Position numbers and translations under genes: made by a program. The notes under the pieces are model-generated. The model was not told the origin of the DNA. It saw nothing but the letters and a program-made list of their open reading frames with translations, and searched no databases. Shown here piece after piece: positions 1 to 5,087 of a stretch of 5,400 bases of DNA. The stretch is from positions 1 to 5,400 of the forward strand of contig JAFYCQ010000176.1 of the NCBI GenBank assembly GCA_017539635.1, given 5' to 3'. This stretch comes from Oscillospiraceae bacterium (GTDB taxonomy: Bacteria; Bacillota; Clostridia; Oscillospirales; Oscillospiraceae). How positions within the stretch are numbered: the stretch's first letter is position 1; every line of letters starts with the position of its first letter.

Positions 1-605
1 AAAGGCACGCTGTCCTCTCCGTATATGAGCTGGCGGTATCTCGCGTCTATGGAGCGGGCGAACTTGTCTATCTGGTTTCCCGTGTCGTTCACGTAAAACT
101 CACGGGATACGGCGTATCCCGCCCGGCTGAGAACAGAGGCCAGGCTGTCGCCCAGAACGCCGCCCCGGGCGTTTCCCATGTGCATGGGGCCGGTGGGATT
201 GGCGGACACGAACTCCACCAGGATGCTCTTCCCCTTGCCTACGTCAACAGAGCCGTAGTCTGCGCCCATTTCCTCCACGTCGGCCAGAACGCCGCCGTAC
301 CAATTGGGCGCGAGGGTGAAGTTTATAAATCCCGCCCCCGCCACGGAGACGGAGCCGAAATAGCTGCCGGAAAGGTCTATTTCCCCCGCCAGCGTCTCGG
401 CTATAGCCTTTGGAGCCATGCGCATGGCCCTGGCCGCCGACATGGCGTAGGAGCAGGCGTAATCTCCGAAGACCGTGTCCTTCGGTATTTCCACCGTGCC
501 CTTCAATTCCGCGCCGGCGGGCAGAAGTCCCTTATCGGCGCACCTTGCGTAAGCGCCCCGGACAAGGGCGTCTATCTGTTCTTTTGCTTTATCTGTCATC
601 GACAT
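1..605 (-). CDS. argS: Arginyl-tRNA synthetase, N-terminal part (runs off the window)
   Basis: Class I aminoacyl-tRNA synthetase that charges tRNA-Arg with arginine using ATP, in the cytoplasm. Only about 201 codons are present; the gene continues beyond base 1. Residues 1 to about 95 fit the N-terminal Arg-tRNA synthetase domain that contacts the tRNA D-loop. The catalytic domain begins with VEFVSANPTGPMHMGNARGG; its HMGN at residues 142-145 is the family form of the class I HIGH motif. It is followed by FYVNDTGNQIDKF (170-182), also typical of ArgRS. The start at 605 (MSMTDKAKEQ) is preceded by AGGGAAG nine bases upstream; a second ATG two codons later is possible but less well spaced. The DUF1934 stop is only four bases upstream, and the argS ribosome binding site lies inside the end of that gene, so the two are probably co-transcribed and translationally coupled. 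The KMSKS motif and anticodon-binding domain are outside the window. Confidence 0.97.
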   Translation of the reverse strand, partial: MSMTDKAKEQIDALVRGAYARCADKGLLPAGAELKGTVEIPKDTVFGDYACSYAMSAARAMRMAPKAIAETLAGEIDLSGSYFGSVSVAGAGFINFTLAPNWYGGVLADVEEMGADYGSVDVGKGKSILVEFVSANPTGPMHMGNARGGVLGDSLASVLSRAGYAVSREFYVNDTGNQIDKFARSIDARYRQLIYGEDSVP

Positions 606-609
606 GGTA

Positions 610-1041
610 TCACACTTCCCTGACGTTGATTTCAAATGAGTTGCGGCTTATCTCCGAGCTGTCCACATCTATAATATAACGGATAACGACGGTTATCTCT
701 CCGTCCTCCTCCCGGGCGACGGCCTCTAAGGCGGAAACGCCCATGCTTATGGCCCCGTAGGGCGTCTCGTACATGGTGTAATGCTTTTTTCCCTCCTCAA
801 AGACCATGTGGGCGTTCACGTTGCCGCTGCGCTCTAAAATTATGGCCCCGTCCCCGGAGATTATGAAGTCCGTCCGCACGCCGTCTAAGCCGGTTATCTC
901 GCTTTCATAGTAGCCGAAATGTATCTCGCCGCCGTCTCTCTCCAGGTCGCCTTCCGTAACCAGCTCGTACTGCTCCGGCTCCTGGGAATCCCGGCGCCCG
1001 ATGATTTTTATCTGGGCGTTGTTCTTGACTTTATATTTCAA
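610..1041 (-). CDS. ywiB: DUF1934 (YwiB-like) beta-barrel protein
   Basis: A 143-residue soluble protein of the DUF1934 family (YwiB in Bacillus subtilis), thought to form a small calycin-like beta barrel; the biochemical role is unknown. Family hallmarks are visible: YYESEITGLDGVRTDF near residues 44-59, ILERSG (68-73), the HYTMYETPYGAISMGV stretch (87-102), and a C-terminal strand ending SRNSFEINV. The length is normal. The start is TTG at 1041, not ATG: AAGGAG at 1049-1054 lies seven bases upstream, and no in-frame ATG fits the conserved N-terminus. A consensus promoter lies just upstream. The gene is followed after four bases by argS, an arrangement conserved in Bacillus and many clostridia, which suggests a link to translation that has not been explained. 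There is no signal peptide or membrane segment. Confidence 0.93.
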   Translation of the reverse strand: MKYKVKNNAQIKIIGRRDSQEPEQYELVTEGDLERDGGEIHFGYYESEITGLDGVRTDFIISGDGAIILERSGNVNAHMVFEEGKKHYTMYETPYGAISMGVSALEAVAREEDGEITVVIRYIIDVDSSEISRNSFEINVREV

Positions 1042-1048
1042 GGCTGTA

Positions 1049-1054
1049 CTCCTT
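1049..1054 (-). promoter_or_regulatory. Ribosome binding site deciding the TTG start of the DUF1934 gene
   Basis: On the minus strand AAGGAG stands seven bases before TTG 1041. This is a near-perfect Shine-Dalgarno at ideal spacing and is the main reason for accepting TTG as the start. Confidence 0.85.
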
Positions 1055-1079
1055 ATGATCAGAATAATCAGATTTTAGT

Positions 1080-1108
1080 ATTTTACTATAAATCCTCCCG
1101 CTTGTCAA
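1080..1108 (-). promoter_or_regulatory. Sigma-A promoter for the DUF1934-argS operon
   Basis: On the minus strand a perfect -35 TTGACA (1103-1108) is followed by a 17-base spacer and a -10 TAAAAT (1080-1085; five of six consensus). The expected transcription start is near 1073, giving a leader of roughly 30 bases to TTG 1041. A second TAAAAT (1072-1077) lies just downstream and is probably not the main -10. The promoter gives the operon expression independent of the upstream membrane-protein gene. Confidence 0.85.
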
Positions 1109-1158
1109 AAACTTTGCTCACATTTTCATCATTAAGCCGATTATTCGCAGCGGTTCTT

Positions 1159-1836
1159 TCAGTCAACATTATCCATTCTCATGAATCTGTCCAGAAGCCT
1201 GCCAAGAGAGCCCTGCTTCGTTACTATCCCTATCCACGTCCCCACCAGAAACATGGCCACCAGAGTGCCCACGCCCACCTGATACAGCCGGTGGTAAATG
1301 AGCAGCGACCCTGCCGTTGCTGAGGCCACCAAAAAACAGTCCATGCAAATTTTCAGCCGTGAAAAGGGCCAGCCGGAGACGGTGTGTATTGCCTTCAGCG
1401 CCGCGTCCGGCGCCAGCATGAGAAGGTTTGGGCGCATGGTTATAAAAATCCCCGAGCCCAAAAGCAGGATGCCCAAAAGGCAATAGACCGCCCGGAGGAC
1501 GATGTTCCCCCCTGGCAGGAACGAGACGAGAAAAATGTTGAAGTCCGTCAGATACCCGTAAAACAGCGCCACCGGCACCTGCAAAAGCTGCCAGGGGTTG
1601 TAGCGGCGGTTGAGTACAGCTATCTGCACGCCGATGGCGATAAAGCAGAGCACCCAGGTCAGCGTCCCCACGGAGAGCCCCAGCACCGGGGAATACACCG
1701 CCGGGCACACGGAAAGGGGCGAGGCCCCCAGCTCGGCTTTAAGGGAAAAGCTCACCGCCAGGGCAGAAATATACAGCCCCGCTATCATGATTATGAATCT
1801 TCTCAAAAAATGCTCAGACAGCCTAACACGGCTCAT
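1159..1836 (-). CDS. YczE/YitT-like integral membrane protein (DUF6198 type)
   Basis: A 225-residue membrane protein resembling the YczE/YyaS family (COG2364), whose transport or signalling role is not established; Bacillus YczE is genetically linked to polyketide and lipopeptide production. I see about six hydrophobic helices, near residues 14-32, 55-76, 84-106, 113-134, 162-180 and 189-207. Family-like signatures are SLKAELGASPLSV after helix 1 (31-43) and VGVGTLVAMFLVGTWIG (187-203) near the end, similar to the usual GxGT..N..xVG pattern. I chose ATG 1836 because GAGGTG (1843-1848) lies six bases upstream; GTG 1845 would add three residues but overlaps that site. The gene is divergent from the plus-strand operon at 1940. 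It is followed by 117 bases with no clear terminator before the DUF1934 gene, so some read-through is possible. Family assignment is from pattern recognition; substrate unknown. Confidence 0.85.
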   Translation of the reverse strand: MSRVRLSEHFLRRFIIMIAGLYISALAVSFSLKAELGASPLSVCPAVYSPVLGLSVGTLTWVLCFIAIGVQIAVLNRRYNPWQLLQVPVALFYGYLTDFNIFLVSFLPGGNIVLRAVYCLLGILLLGSGIFITMRPNLLMLAPDAALKAIHTVSGWPFSRLKICMDCFLVASATAGSLLIYHRLYQVGVGTLVAMFLVGTWIGIVTKQGSLGRLLDRFMRMDNVD

Positions 1837-1842
1837 TTTACG

Positions 1843-1848
1843 CACCTC
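1843..1848 (-). promoter_or_regulatory. Ribosome binding site deciding the start of the YczE-like gene
   Basis: GAGGTG on the minus strand, six bases before ATG 1836. Its GTG (1843-1845) is also in frame and could be taken as the start, but it would then have only T-rich sequence and a weak GAG upstream. Confidence 0.7.
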
Positions 1849-1858
1849 AAAAAAACAG

Positions 1859-1887
1859 TAGATATTTTTTAAGCGTTTTGATATAAT
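1859..1887 (+). promoter_or_regulatory. Extended -10 promoter for the acidic protein/XpaC-like operon
   Basis: A perfect -10 TATAAT (1882-1887) is preceded by TG at 1879-1880, making an extended -10 (TGATATAAT). Seventeen bases upstream lies TAGATA (1859-1864), four of six matches to the -35 consensus. Transcription should begin near 1894. An in-frame ATG at 1886 overlaps the -10 and so cannot be the translation start of the message made here. For the divergent YczE-like gene I see only weak candidates in the same 103-base interval. Confidence 0.75.
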
Positions 1888-1915
1888 GTATCAGTTAGAA
1901 GGATCATCTGTATCA
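1887..1915 (+). repeat. TGTATCA direct repeats overlapping the promoter (possible operator)
   Basis: TGTATCA occurs at 1887-1893 and again at 1909-1915, a 22-base period, about two helical turns. The first copy is also the right arm of an inverted repeat, TGATA-N5-TATCA (1879-1893), which covers the -10 element. This layout suits a repressor binding across the transcription start, but no regulator is identified and short repeats arise by chance in AT-rich DNA. Confidence 0.35.
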
Positions 1916-1939
1916 AAGGGGGTCATCCTCATAATCAGC

Positions 1940-2341
1940 ATGGATTTTACCGACAAGGAGTTCAGGCGGCTCCTTGATATGGTGTATATAGGAAACTGGA
2001 TACTCAACTCCACCCGGGGAAACGACCGTTTCACCGACTACGACGAGGTGGAGCGGAAGATGTTCGCCCAGTGCGCCAAAAGCGGCCTTTTCTCCCTGGT
2101 GGAGATAAAGGACGGACAGGTGTACCCCTCTCAGGCCTATGAAGAAGGCGGCATCCACGAGGCCATAATGGACTACGAGGACGCGGTGTTCTTCGAGATA
2201 CTGGCCGAGGAGCTGGCCCGCAAGGACATGGAGAGCGAGCATCTGAGCCCCGACGATTTAAATGAGCTCAACGTCAGGATCGACGACTACATCTCCGAGT
2301 TTGAGGAGCACGGAATAGACAATCTGTCCGTCGAGAAGTAA
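1940..2341 (+). CDS. Small, very acidic hypothetical protein
   Basis: I do not recognise a named family. The product is 133 residues, probably soluble and mostly helical, and strongly acidic: by hand count 33 Asp/Glu against 13 Lys/Arg. The N-terminal third (residues 1-50) has a hydrophobic pattern around FRRLLDMVYIGNWILNS and a following YDEVERKMFAQCAKSG helix. The C-terminal half (residues 72-125) is a run of acidic amphipathic helices. There is no signal peptide, membrane segment, Cys/His cluster or catalytic motif. ATG 1940 is preferred because the upstream in-frame ATG 1886 lies inside the -10 element; the only purine-rich site, AAAGGGGG, ends 17 bases before ATG 1940, which is unusually far, so initiation may be weak. 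The stop is 14 bases before the XpaC-like gene, so the two form an operon and may act together at the membrane. Confidence 0.82.
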   Translation: MDFTDKEFRRLLDMVYIGNWILNSTRGNDRFTDYDEVERKMFAQCAKSGLFSLVEIKDGQVYPSQAYEEGGIHEAIMDYEDAVFFEILAEELARKDMESEHLSPDDLNELNVRIDDYISEFEEHGIDNLSVEK

Positions 2342-2355
2342 CTGCGAGGTTTGAC

Positions 2356-3678
2356 ATGAACAACAAAGGAAAAAACGACAACGATTTTCTCACCTGGGGA
2401 ATAATCGCCGTATGCTTCGTGATAGGCCTCTGGCCCATCTCCATATTCCTTCTCATTAAAAAATTCCTGCCCGCATTCATAAACGGCCTGAAGTCCACCA
2501 GGAGCACCGACTCCGTGAACGACACCTCTTACCGCTTCGACCGCTACCGCCAGATAGTCGAGGGCAACGATTCCATGCCCATCGAGGTCATCGCCTCCGC
2601 CGCCGGCGTCTCCTACGAGACGGCTCTGCGGGAGATCCGGCAGATGGTGTCCGAGGGGAAGTTCGGCCCCGAGGCTTATATCAATTATCTGACGAAAACT
2701 CTTGTGCTCAAGGCCTCCGCCGGGCAGGCGGGGCCGAAAAGCGCCGCAAGGCCGGCGGGCACTAAGCCCGGCATGGCGGGCTACACCCCCGTTTCCACGC
2801 TTAAAAAGGGCGAGGGAAAGGGCGGCGGGGCCCTGTCCGTTTTGGGCGTTATCATGATAGCCTTCGGCGCTATCATCGGCAGCGTGGCTCTCGGCATGAT
2901 CGCCGACGCGGCCATGAGCGCCGGTGGGCTTATATGGATATCCCTCACCGCGCTTTTCTGCATTTTAGCCGGTATCGGCGCTCTTGTCGCCAGGGGCAAA
3001 AATAAAAAAAGACAGCGGCGGTTCACAAAATACCTGGCCGTTATCGGCAGCAAAAAGCTGATGGATCTGGAGCAGCTGGCCCGGGCCGCCGGGGTAAACG
3101 AGGAGACCACAGTAAAGGACTTAGAGGCCATGATAGACAAGGGCTATTTCGACAAGTCCGCCTATGTGGACTTAGGTCTCGGCAGCCTTATCCTCTCACC
3201 GGAGGCGAGGCCGGAATACAAGGCCCCCGATCCGGAAAGGGACGCCGAGAGCCAATACGCCTCGATCCTGCGGGAGATAAGGAGCGTAAACGACAGGATA
3301 GCAGACGAGCAGGTCTCCGAGCGCATTTACAAGATCGAGGACATAACGGCGAAGATCTTCAAGATCGTGGAGGACAAGCCCGAAAAGCAGCCTCAGATAA
3401 AGAGCTTCATGAGCTATTACCTGCCCACCACGCTGAAGCTTCTGGATTCCTATGCCACCTTTGAAAAGCAGGGCATCACCGGCGAGAACATCGACTCCGC
3501 CCGGATGAACATAGAAAAGACGCTGGACACCCTGGTGCAGGGCTTCTCCCAGCAGTTGGACCAGCTCTTCACCGCCGATGTGCTGGATATATCAGCGGAC
3601 ATCGACGTACTGGAGAACATGATGAAAAAGGACGGCCTTACGGGAGGCGACGACTTCCAGGTTGCCCAGTCCCATTGA
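2356..3678 (+). CDS. Membrane-anchored XpaC-like protein with two internal winged-helix-like repeats
   Basis: A 440-residue protein of the 5-bromo-4-chloroindolyl phosphate hydrolysis (XpaC) family. The family name comes from a Bacillus phenotype; true enzymatic activity is unproven, and relatives are often found with TelA-type tellurite/toxic-anion resistance proteins. Order of parts: membrane helix at about 12-36; repeat 1 at 60-118; Ala/Gly/Lys-rich linker 119-158; two-helix membrane hairpin at about 159-212; basic stretch GKNKKRQRR; repeat 2 at 222-280; C-terminal helical XpaC domain at about 300-425, with KIFKIVEDKPEKQPQIKSFM and YYLPTTLKLLDSY. The two 59-residue repeats align without gaps (19 identities by eye, sharing AAGV..ET and G.F...AY) and look like winged-helix modules. 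Positive residues after helix 1 and after the hairpin place both repeats and the C-terminus in the cytoplasm. GAGGT lies about five bases before ATG 2356. No telA gene is visible; a terminator follows. Confidence 0.88.
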   Translation: MNNKGKNDNDFLTWGIIAVCFVIGLWPISIFLLIKKFLPAFINGLKSTRSTDSVNDTSYRFDRYRQIVEGNDSMPIEVIASAAGVSYETALREIRQMVSEGKFGPEAYINYLTKTLVLKASAGQAGPKSAARPAGTKPGMAGYTPVSTLKKGEGKGGGALSVLGVIMIAFGAIIGSVALGMIADAAMSAGGLIWISLTALFCILAGIGALVARGKNKKRQRRFTKYLAVIGSKKLMDLEQLARAAGVNEETTVKDLEAMIDKGYFDKSAYVDLGLGSLILSPEARPEYKAPDPERDAESQYASILREIRSVNDRIADEQVSERIYKIEDITAKIFKIVEDKPEKQPQIKSFMSYYLPTTLKLLDSYATFEKQGITGENIDSARMNIEKTLDTLVQGFSQQLDQLFTADVLDISADIDVLENMMKKDGLTGGDDFQVAQSH

Positions 3679-3690
3679 CTATATGTAAAC

Positions 3691-3726
3691 AAGGCGGTTG
3701 CCGGATACTCCGGCGGCCGCCTTTTT
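3691..3726 (+). terminator. Strong intrinsic terminator between convergent genes
   Basis: Bases 3691-3705 pair with 3709-3723 around a three-base TAC loop: a 15-base-pair stem, two of the pairs being T-G wobbles, mostly GC. The T-tract at 3722-3726 follows directly. It ends the plus-strand operon 12 bases after its stop codon. On the minus strand the hairpin is followed by the weaker tract TTGTTT, so it may also serve the AI-2E gene, whose TAA (3725-3727) overlaps the plus-strand T-tract. Confidence 0.92.
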
Positions 3727-4903
3727 ATTTCAGATCCAGGTTCGTGCCGGATTGGTTGGCCCTCTCGGCTGCGTCCTTTCTGAATCTCCGGCGCTCAAGC
3801 ATGGGCAGGAAGTTTTCCTTGTAAAAGCGGTCTATTATGGCGGCGCCGGGTATGGCCAGAAGTATGCCGGGAACGCCGAACATTTCGCCGCTCACGATAA
3901 CGGCTATAAGGATCCACAGTCCCGAAACGCCAAGGGTGTTGCCGAACAGCCGGGGCTTTATGATATAGCCGTCGGCAAACTGGAGCACGATGGTGAAGAT
4001 TATGAATATCAGCGCGTGGACGGGCTTTACCATAAGCAGTATGAACGCCCCCAGCACGCCGCCGATGATGGGGCCGAAGGTGGGCAGCAGGTTCGTCACG
4101 GCCACGATGAAGGAGACGAGGCCGATATACTGCATTCCGGCTATGGCCATGAAAATGGCGTTGATGACGCCGACTATCAGGGCGTCCACGATGTTGAAGA
4201 CAATATAGCGGTCGAGTATGGCGTCACAGCGGGTGAGGAACGCCCTGACGCCGGAAAAGTTATCCGGCTTGAAAAGCGCCTTTAAAAGCCGCGACAGACC
4301 GCCCCGTATCCTGTCCTTTGCCGCCAGCAGGTAAATGGAGAGCACAAAGGCCAGCAGCCAGCGGAATATGCTCTTGCCGGCGGTGGTGGAGAAATCGATT
4401 ATAGTGGAGGAGTTGGCGGAAATGAGCCCGGCTATGGAGACCAGGAAGTTCTCGGAGGAGTTGATGAACTCGTCCAGCCGCAGATAGTCCGCCGCCTTGG
4501 AGAGGCCTATGCTGTTCAGCCAGGACTGGAGTGATGCGGCGTAGGTGCTGAAATTGCTGATGAACCGGGAAACTCCGTTTATGAGCTGGGGTATGAGCAT
4601 GAGGAGCAGCAGCGCCAGCACGACGAGAAAGCTGACAACGGTCAGGACTATGGATAGCGTCCACCGGACTCCCGGCCTCTTTATGCCCTTGAACACCCTC
4701 CGGCGGTAAAAATTGGCCAGCGGGTTCATTATATAGGCGATTATGCAGCCGCCGATGACCGGAGTGAAATAGCCCAAAAGCACCCGGAAACCGGCCCAGA
4801 CGGTACTCAAATGGGCCAGAATGAGATAGAGGATGACGCCGACGCAGACCACAAGCATATTTGCAAACCAGCGCTTTTCCAGAAGGCAGTCTATTTTTCT
4901 CAC
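3725..4903 (-). CDS. AI-2E family transporter
   Basis: A 392-residue integral membrane protein of the AI-2E (TqsA/PerM-like) family. Some members export autoinducer-2 or act as ion antiporters; the substrate here cannot be told from sequence. The family layout is clear: hydrophobic helices near 13-31, 38-58 and 83-106, a long amphipathic extracytoplasmic segment (about 107-180), then helices near 181-195, 235-257, 262-290, 295-311 and 325-352. The signature NLLPTFGPIIGG lies at 271-282 and DGYIIKPRLFGN at 311-322. GTG 4903 is preferred as start: AGGGGAG at 4912-4918 is eight bases upstream, whereas the upstream ATG 4924 (seven more residues) has only an A-run before it and sits about eight bases after the expected transcription start. 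The tail after residue 370 is charged. The gene has its own promoter and appears monocistronic, converging on the shared terminator. Confidence 0.95.
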   Translation of the reverse strand: MRKIDCLLEKRWFANMLVVCVGVILYLILAHLSTVWAGFRVLLGYFTPVIGGCIIAYIMNPLANFYRRRVFKGIKRPGVRWTLSIVLTVVSFLVVLALLLLMLIPQLINGVSRFISNFSTYAASLQSWLNSIGLSKAADYLRLDEFINSSENFLVSIAGLISANSSTIIDFSTTAGKSIFRWLLAFVLSIYLLAAKDRIRGGLSRLLKALFKPDNFSGVRAFLTRCDAILDRYIVFNIVDALIVGVINAIFMAIAGMQYIGLVSFIVAVTNLLPTFGPIIGGVLGAFILLMVKPVHALIFIIFTIVLQFADGYIIKPRLFGNTLGVSGLWILIAVIVSGEMFGVPGILLAIPGAAIIDRFYKENFLPMLERRRFRKDAAERANQSGTNLDLK

Positions 4904-4911
4904 GCGGGCAT

Positions 4912-4918
4912 CTCCCCT
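4912..4918 (-). promoter_or_regulatory. Ribosome binding site favouring the GTG start of the AI-2E gene
   Basis: AGGGGAG on the minus strand, eight bases before GTG 4903. It would fall inside the coding region if ATG 4924 were used, which argues against that ATG. Confidence 0.78.
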
Positions 4919-4938
4919 TTCCATTTTTTATCAATTAT

Positions 4939-4966
4939 ATTATACCAAATTTTTTTGCTGTTTCAA
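4939..4966 (-). promoter_or_regulatory. Promoter of the AI-2E transporter gene
   Basis: On the minus strand TTGAAA (4961-4966) is followed by a 16-base A/T-rich spacer and a perfect TATAAT (4939-4944). Expected start of transcription is near 4932, giving a leader of about 29 bases to GTG 4903. Confidence 0.8.
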
Positions 4967-5020
4967 CAATAAAATGAATCCCGGAGAGGTTTTATTTTCC
5001 TGCTGCGGCAATTATTTTTC

Positions 5021-5049
5021 TTGTATCTCCCCGCGGGCTGATGTATAAT
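5021..5049 (+). promoter_or_regulatory. Promoter of iorA
   Basis: A perfect -10 TATAAT (5044-5049) lies 17 bases after TTGTAT (5021-5026), a weak -35 that keeps the TTG. The spacer contains the 8-base palindrome CCCGCGGG (5030-5037). Expected transcription start is about 5056, giving a leader of about 32 bases. A weak -35 with a perfect -10 would be compatible with activation, but no activator site is recognised. Confidence 0.72.
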
Positions 5050-5073
5050 GATAAATATTCAATTTTAAAGAAC

Positions 5074-5080
5074 AAGGTGA
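5074..5080 (+). promoter_or_regulatory. Ribosome binding site of iorA
   Basis: AAGGTGA, seven bases before ATG 5088; confirms the chosen start. Confidence 0.85.
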
Positions 5081-5087
5081 TTATAAA

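Noticed and set aside
1132..1156. Possible hairpin terminator after the YczE-like gene (AAGCCG...CGGTT)
   Set aside because: The stem is short and has a mismatch, and no T-tract follows on the minus strand.
919..1323. Plus-strand open frame of 134 codons across the DUF1934 start and the intergenic promoter
   Set aside because: It is antisense to two well-supported minus-strand genes, crosses their promoter, and has no ribosome site or recognisable protein pattern.
1169..1708. Minus-strand open frame of 179 codons inside the YczE-like gene
   Set aside because: Alternate-frame shadow: rich in Gly, Ala and Pro with no family resemblance, while the other frame encodes clear membrane helices.
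1900..1929. AGGAT / ATCCT pairing that could form a leader hairpin before the acidic protein gene
   Set aside because: Five base pairs with a 20-base loop is too weak to call a structure.
3698..4285. Plus-strand open frame of 195 codons antisense to the AI-2E gene
   Set aside because: Begins inside the terminator stem and shows low-complexity Gly/Asp/His/Tyr composition typical of the antisense of a membrane protein gene.
4260..4934. Minus-strand open frame of 224 codons in another frame of the AI-2E gene
   Set aside because: The real frame has the family signatures; this one is an Arg/Pro/His-rich shadow.
4983..5030. GGAGA / TCTCC inverted repeat in the AI-2E/iorA intergenic region
   Set aside because: Only five base pairs with a loop of nearly 40 bases; no extension of the stem.
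5060..5075. CodY-box-like sequence AATTTTAAAGAACAA before iorA
   Set aside because: Only about 9 of 15 positions fit the CodY consensus in an AT-rich leader, which is near chance expectation.
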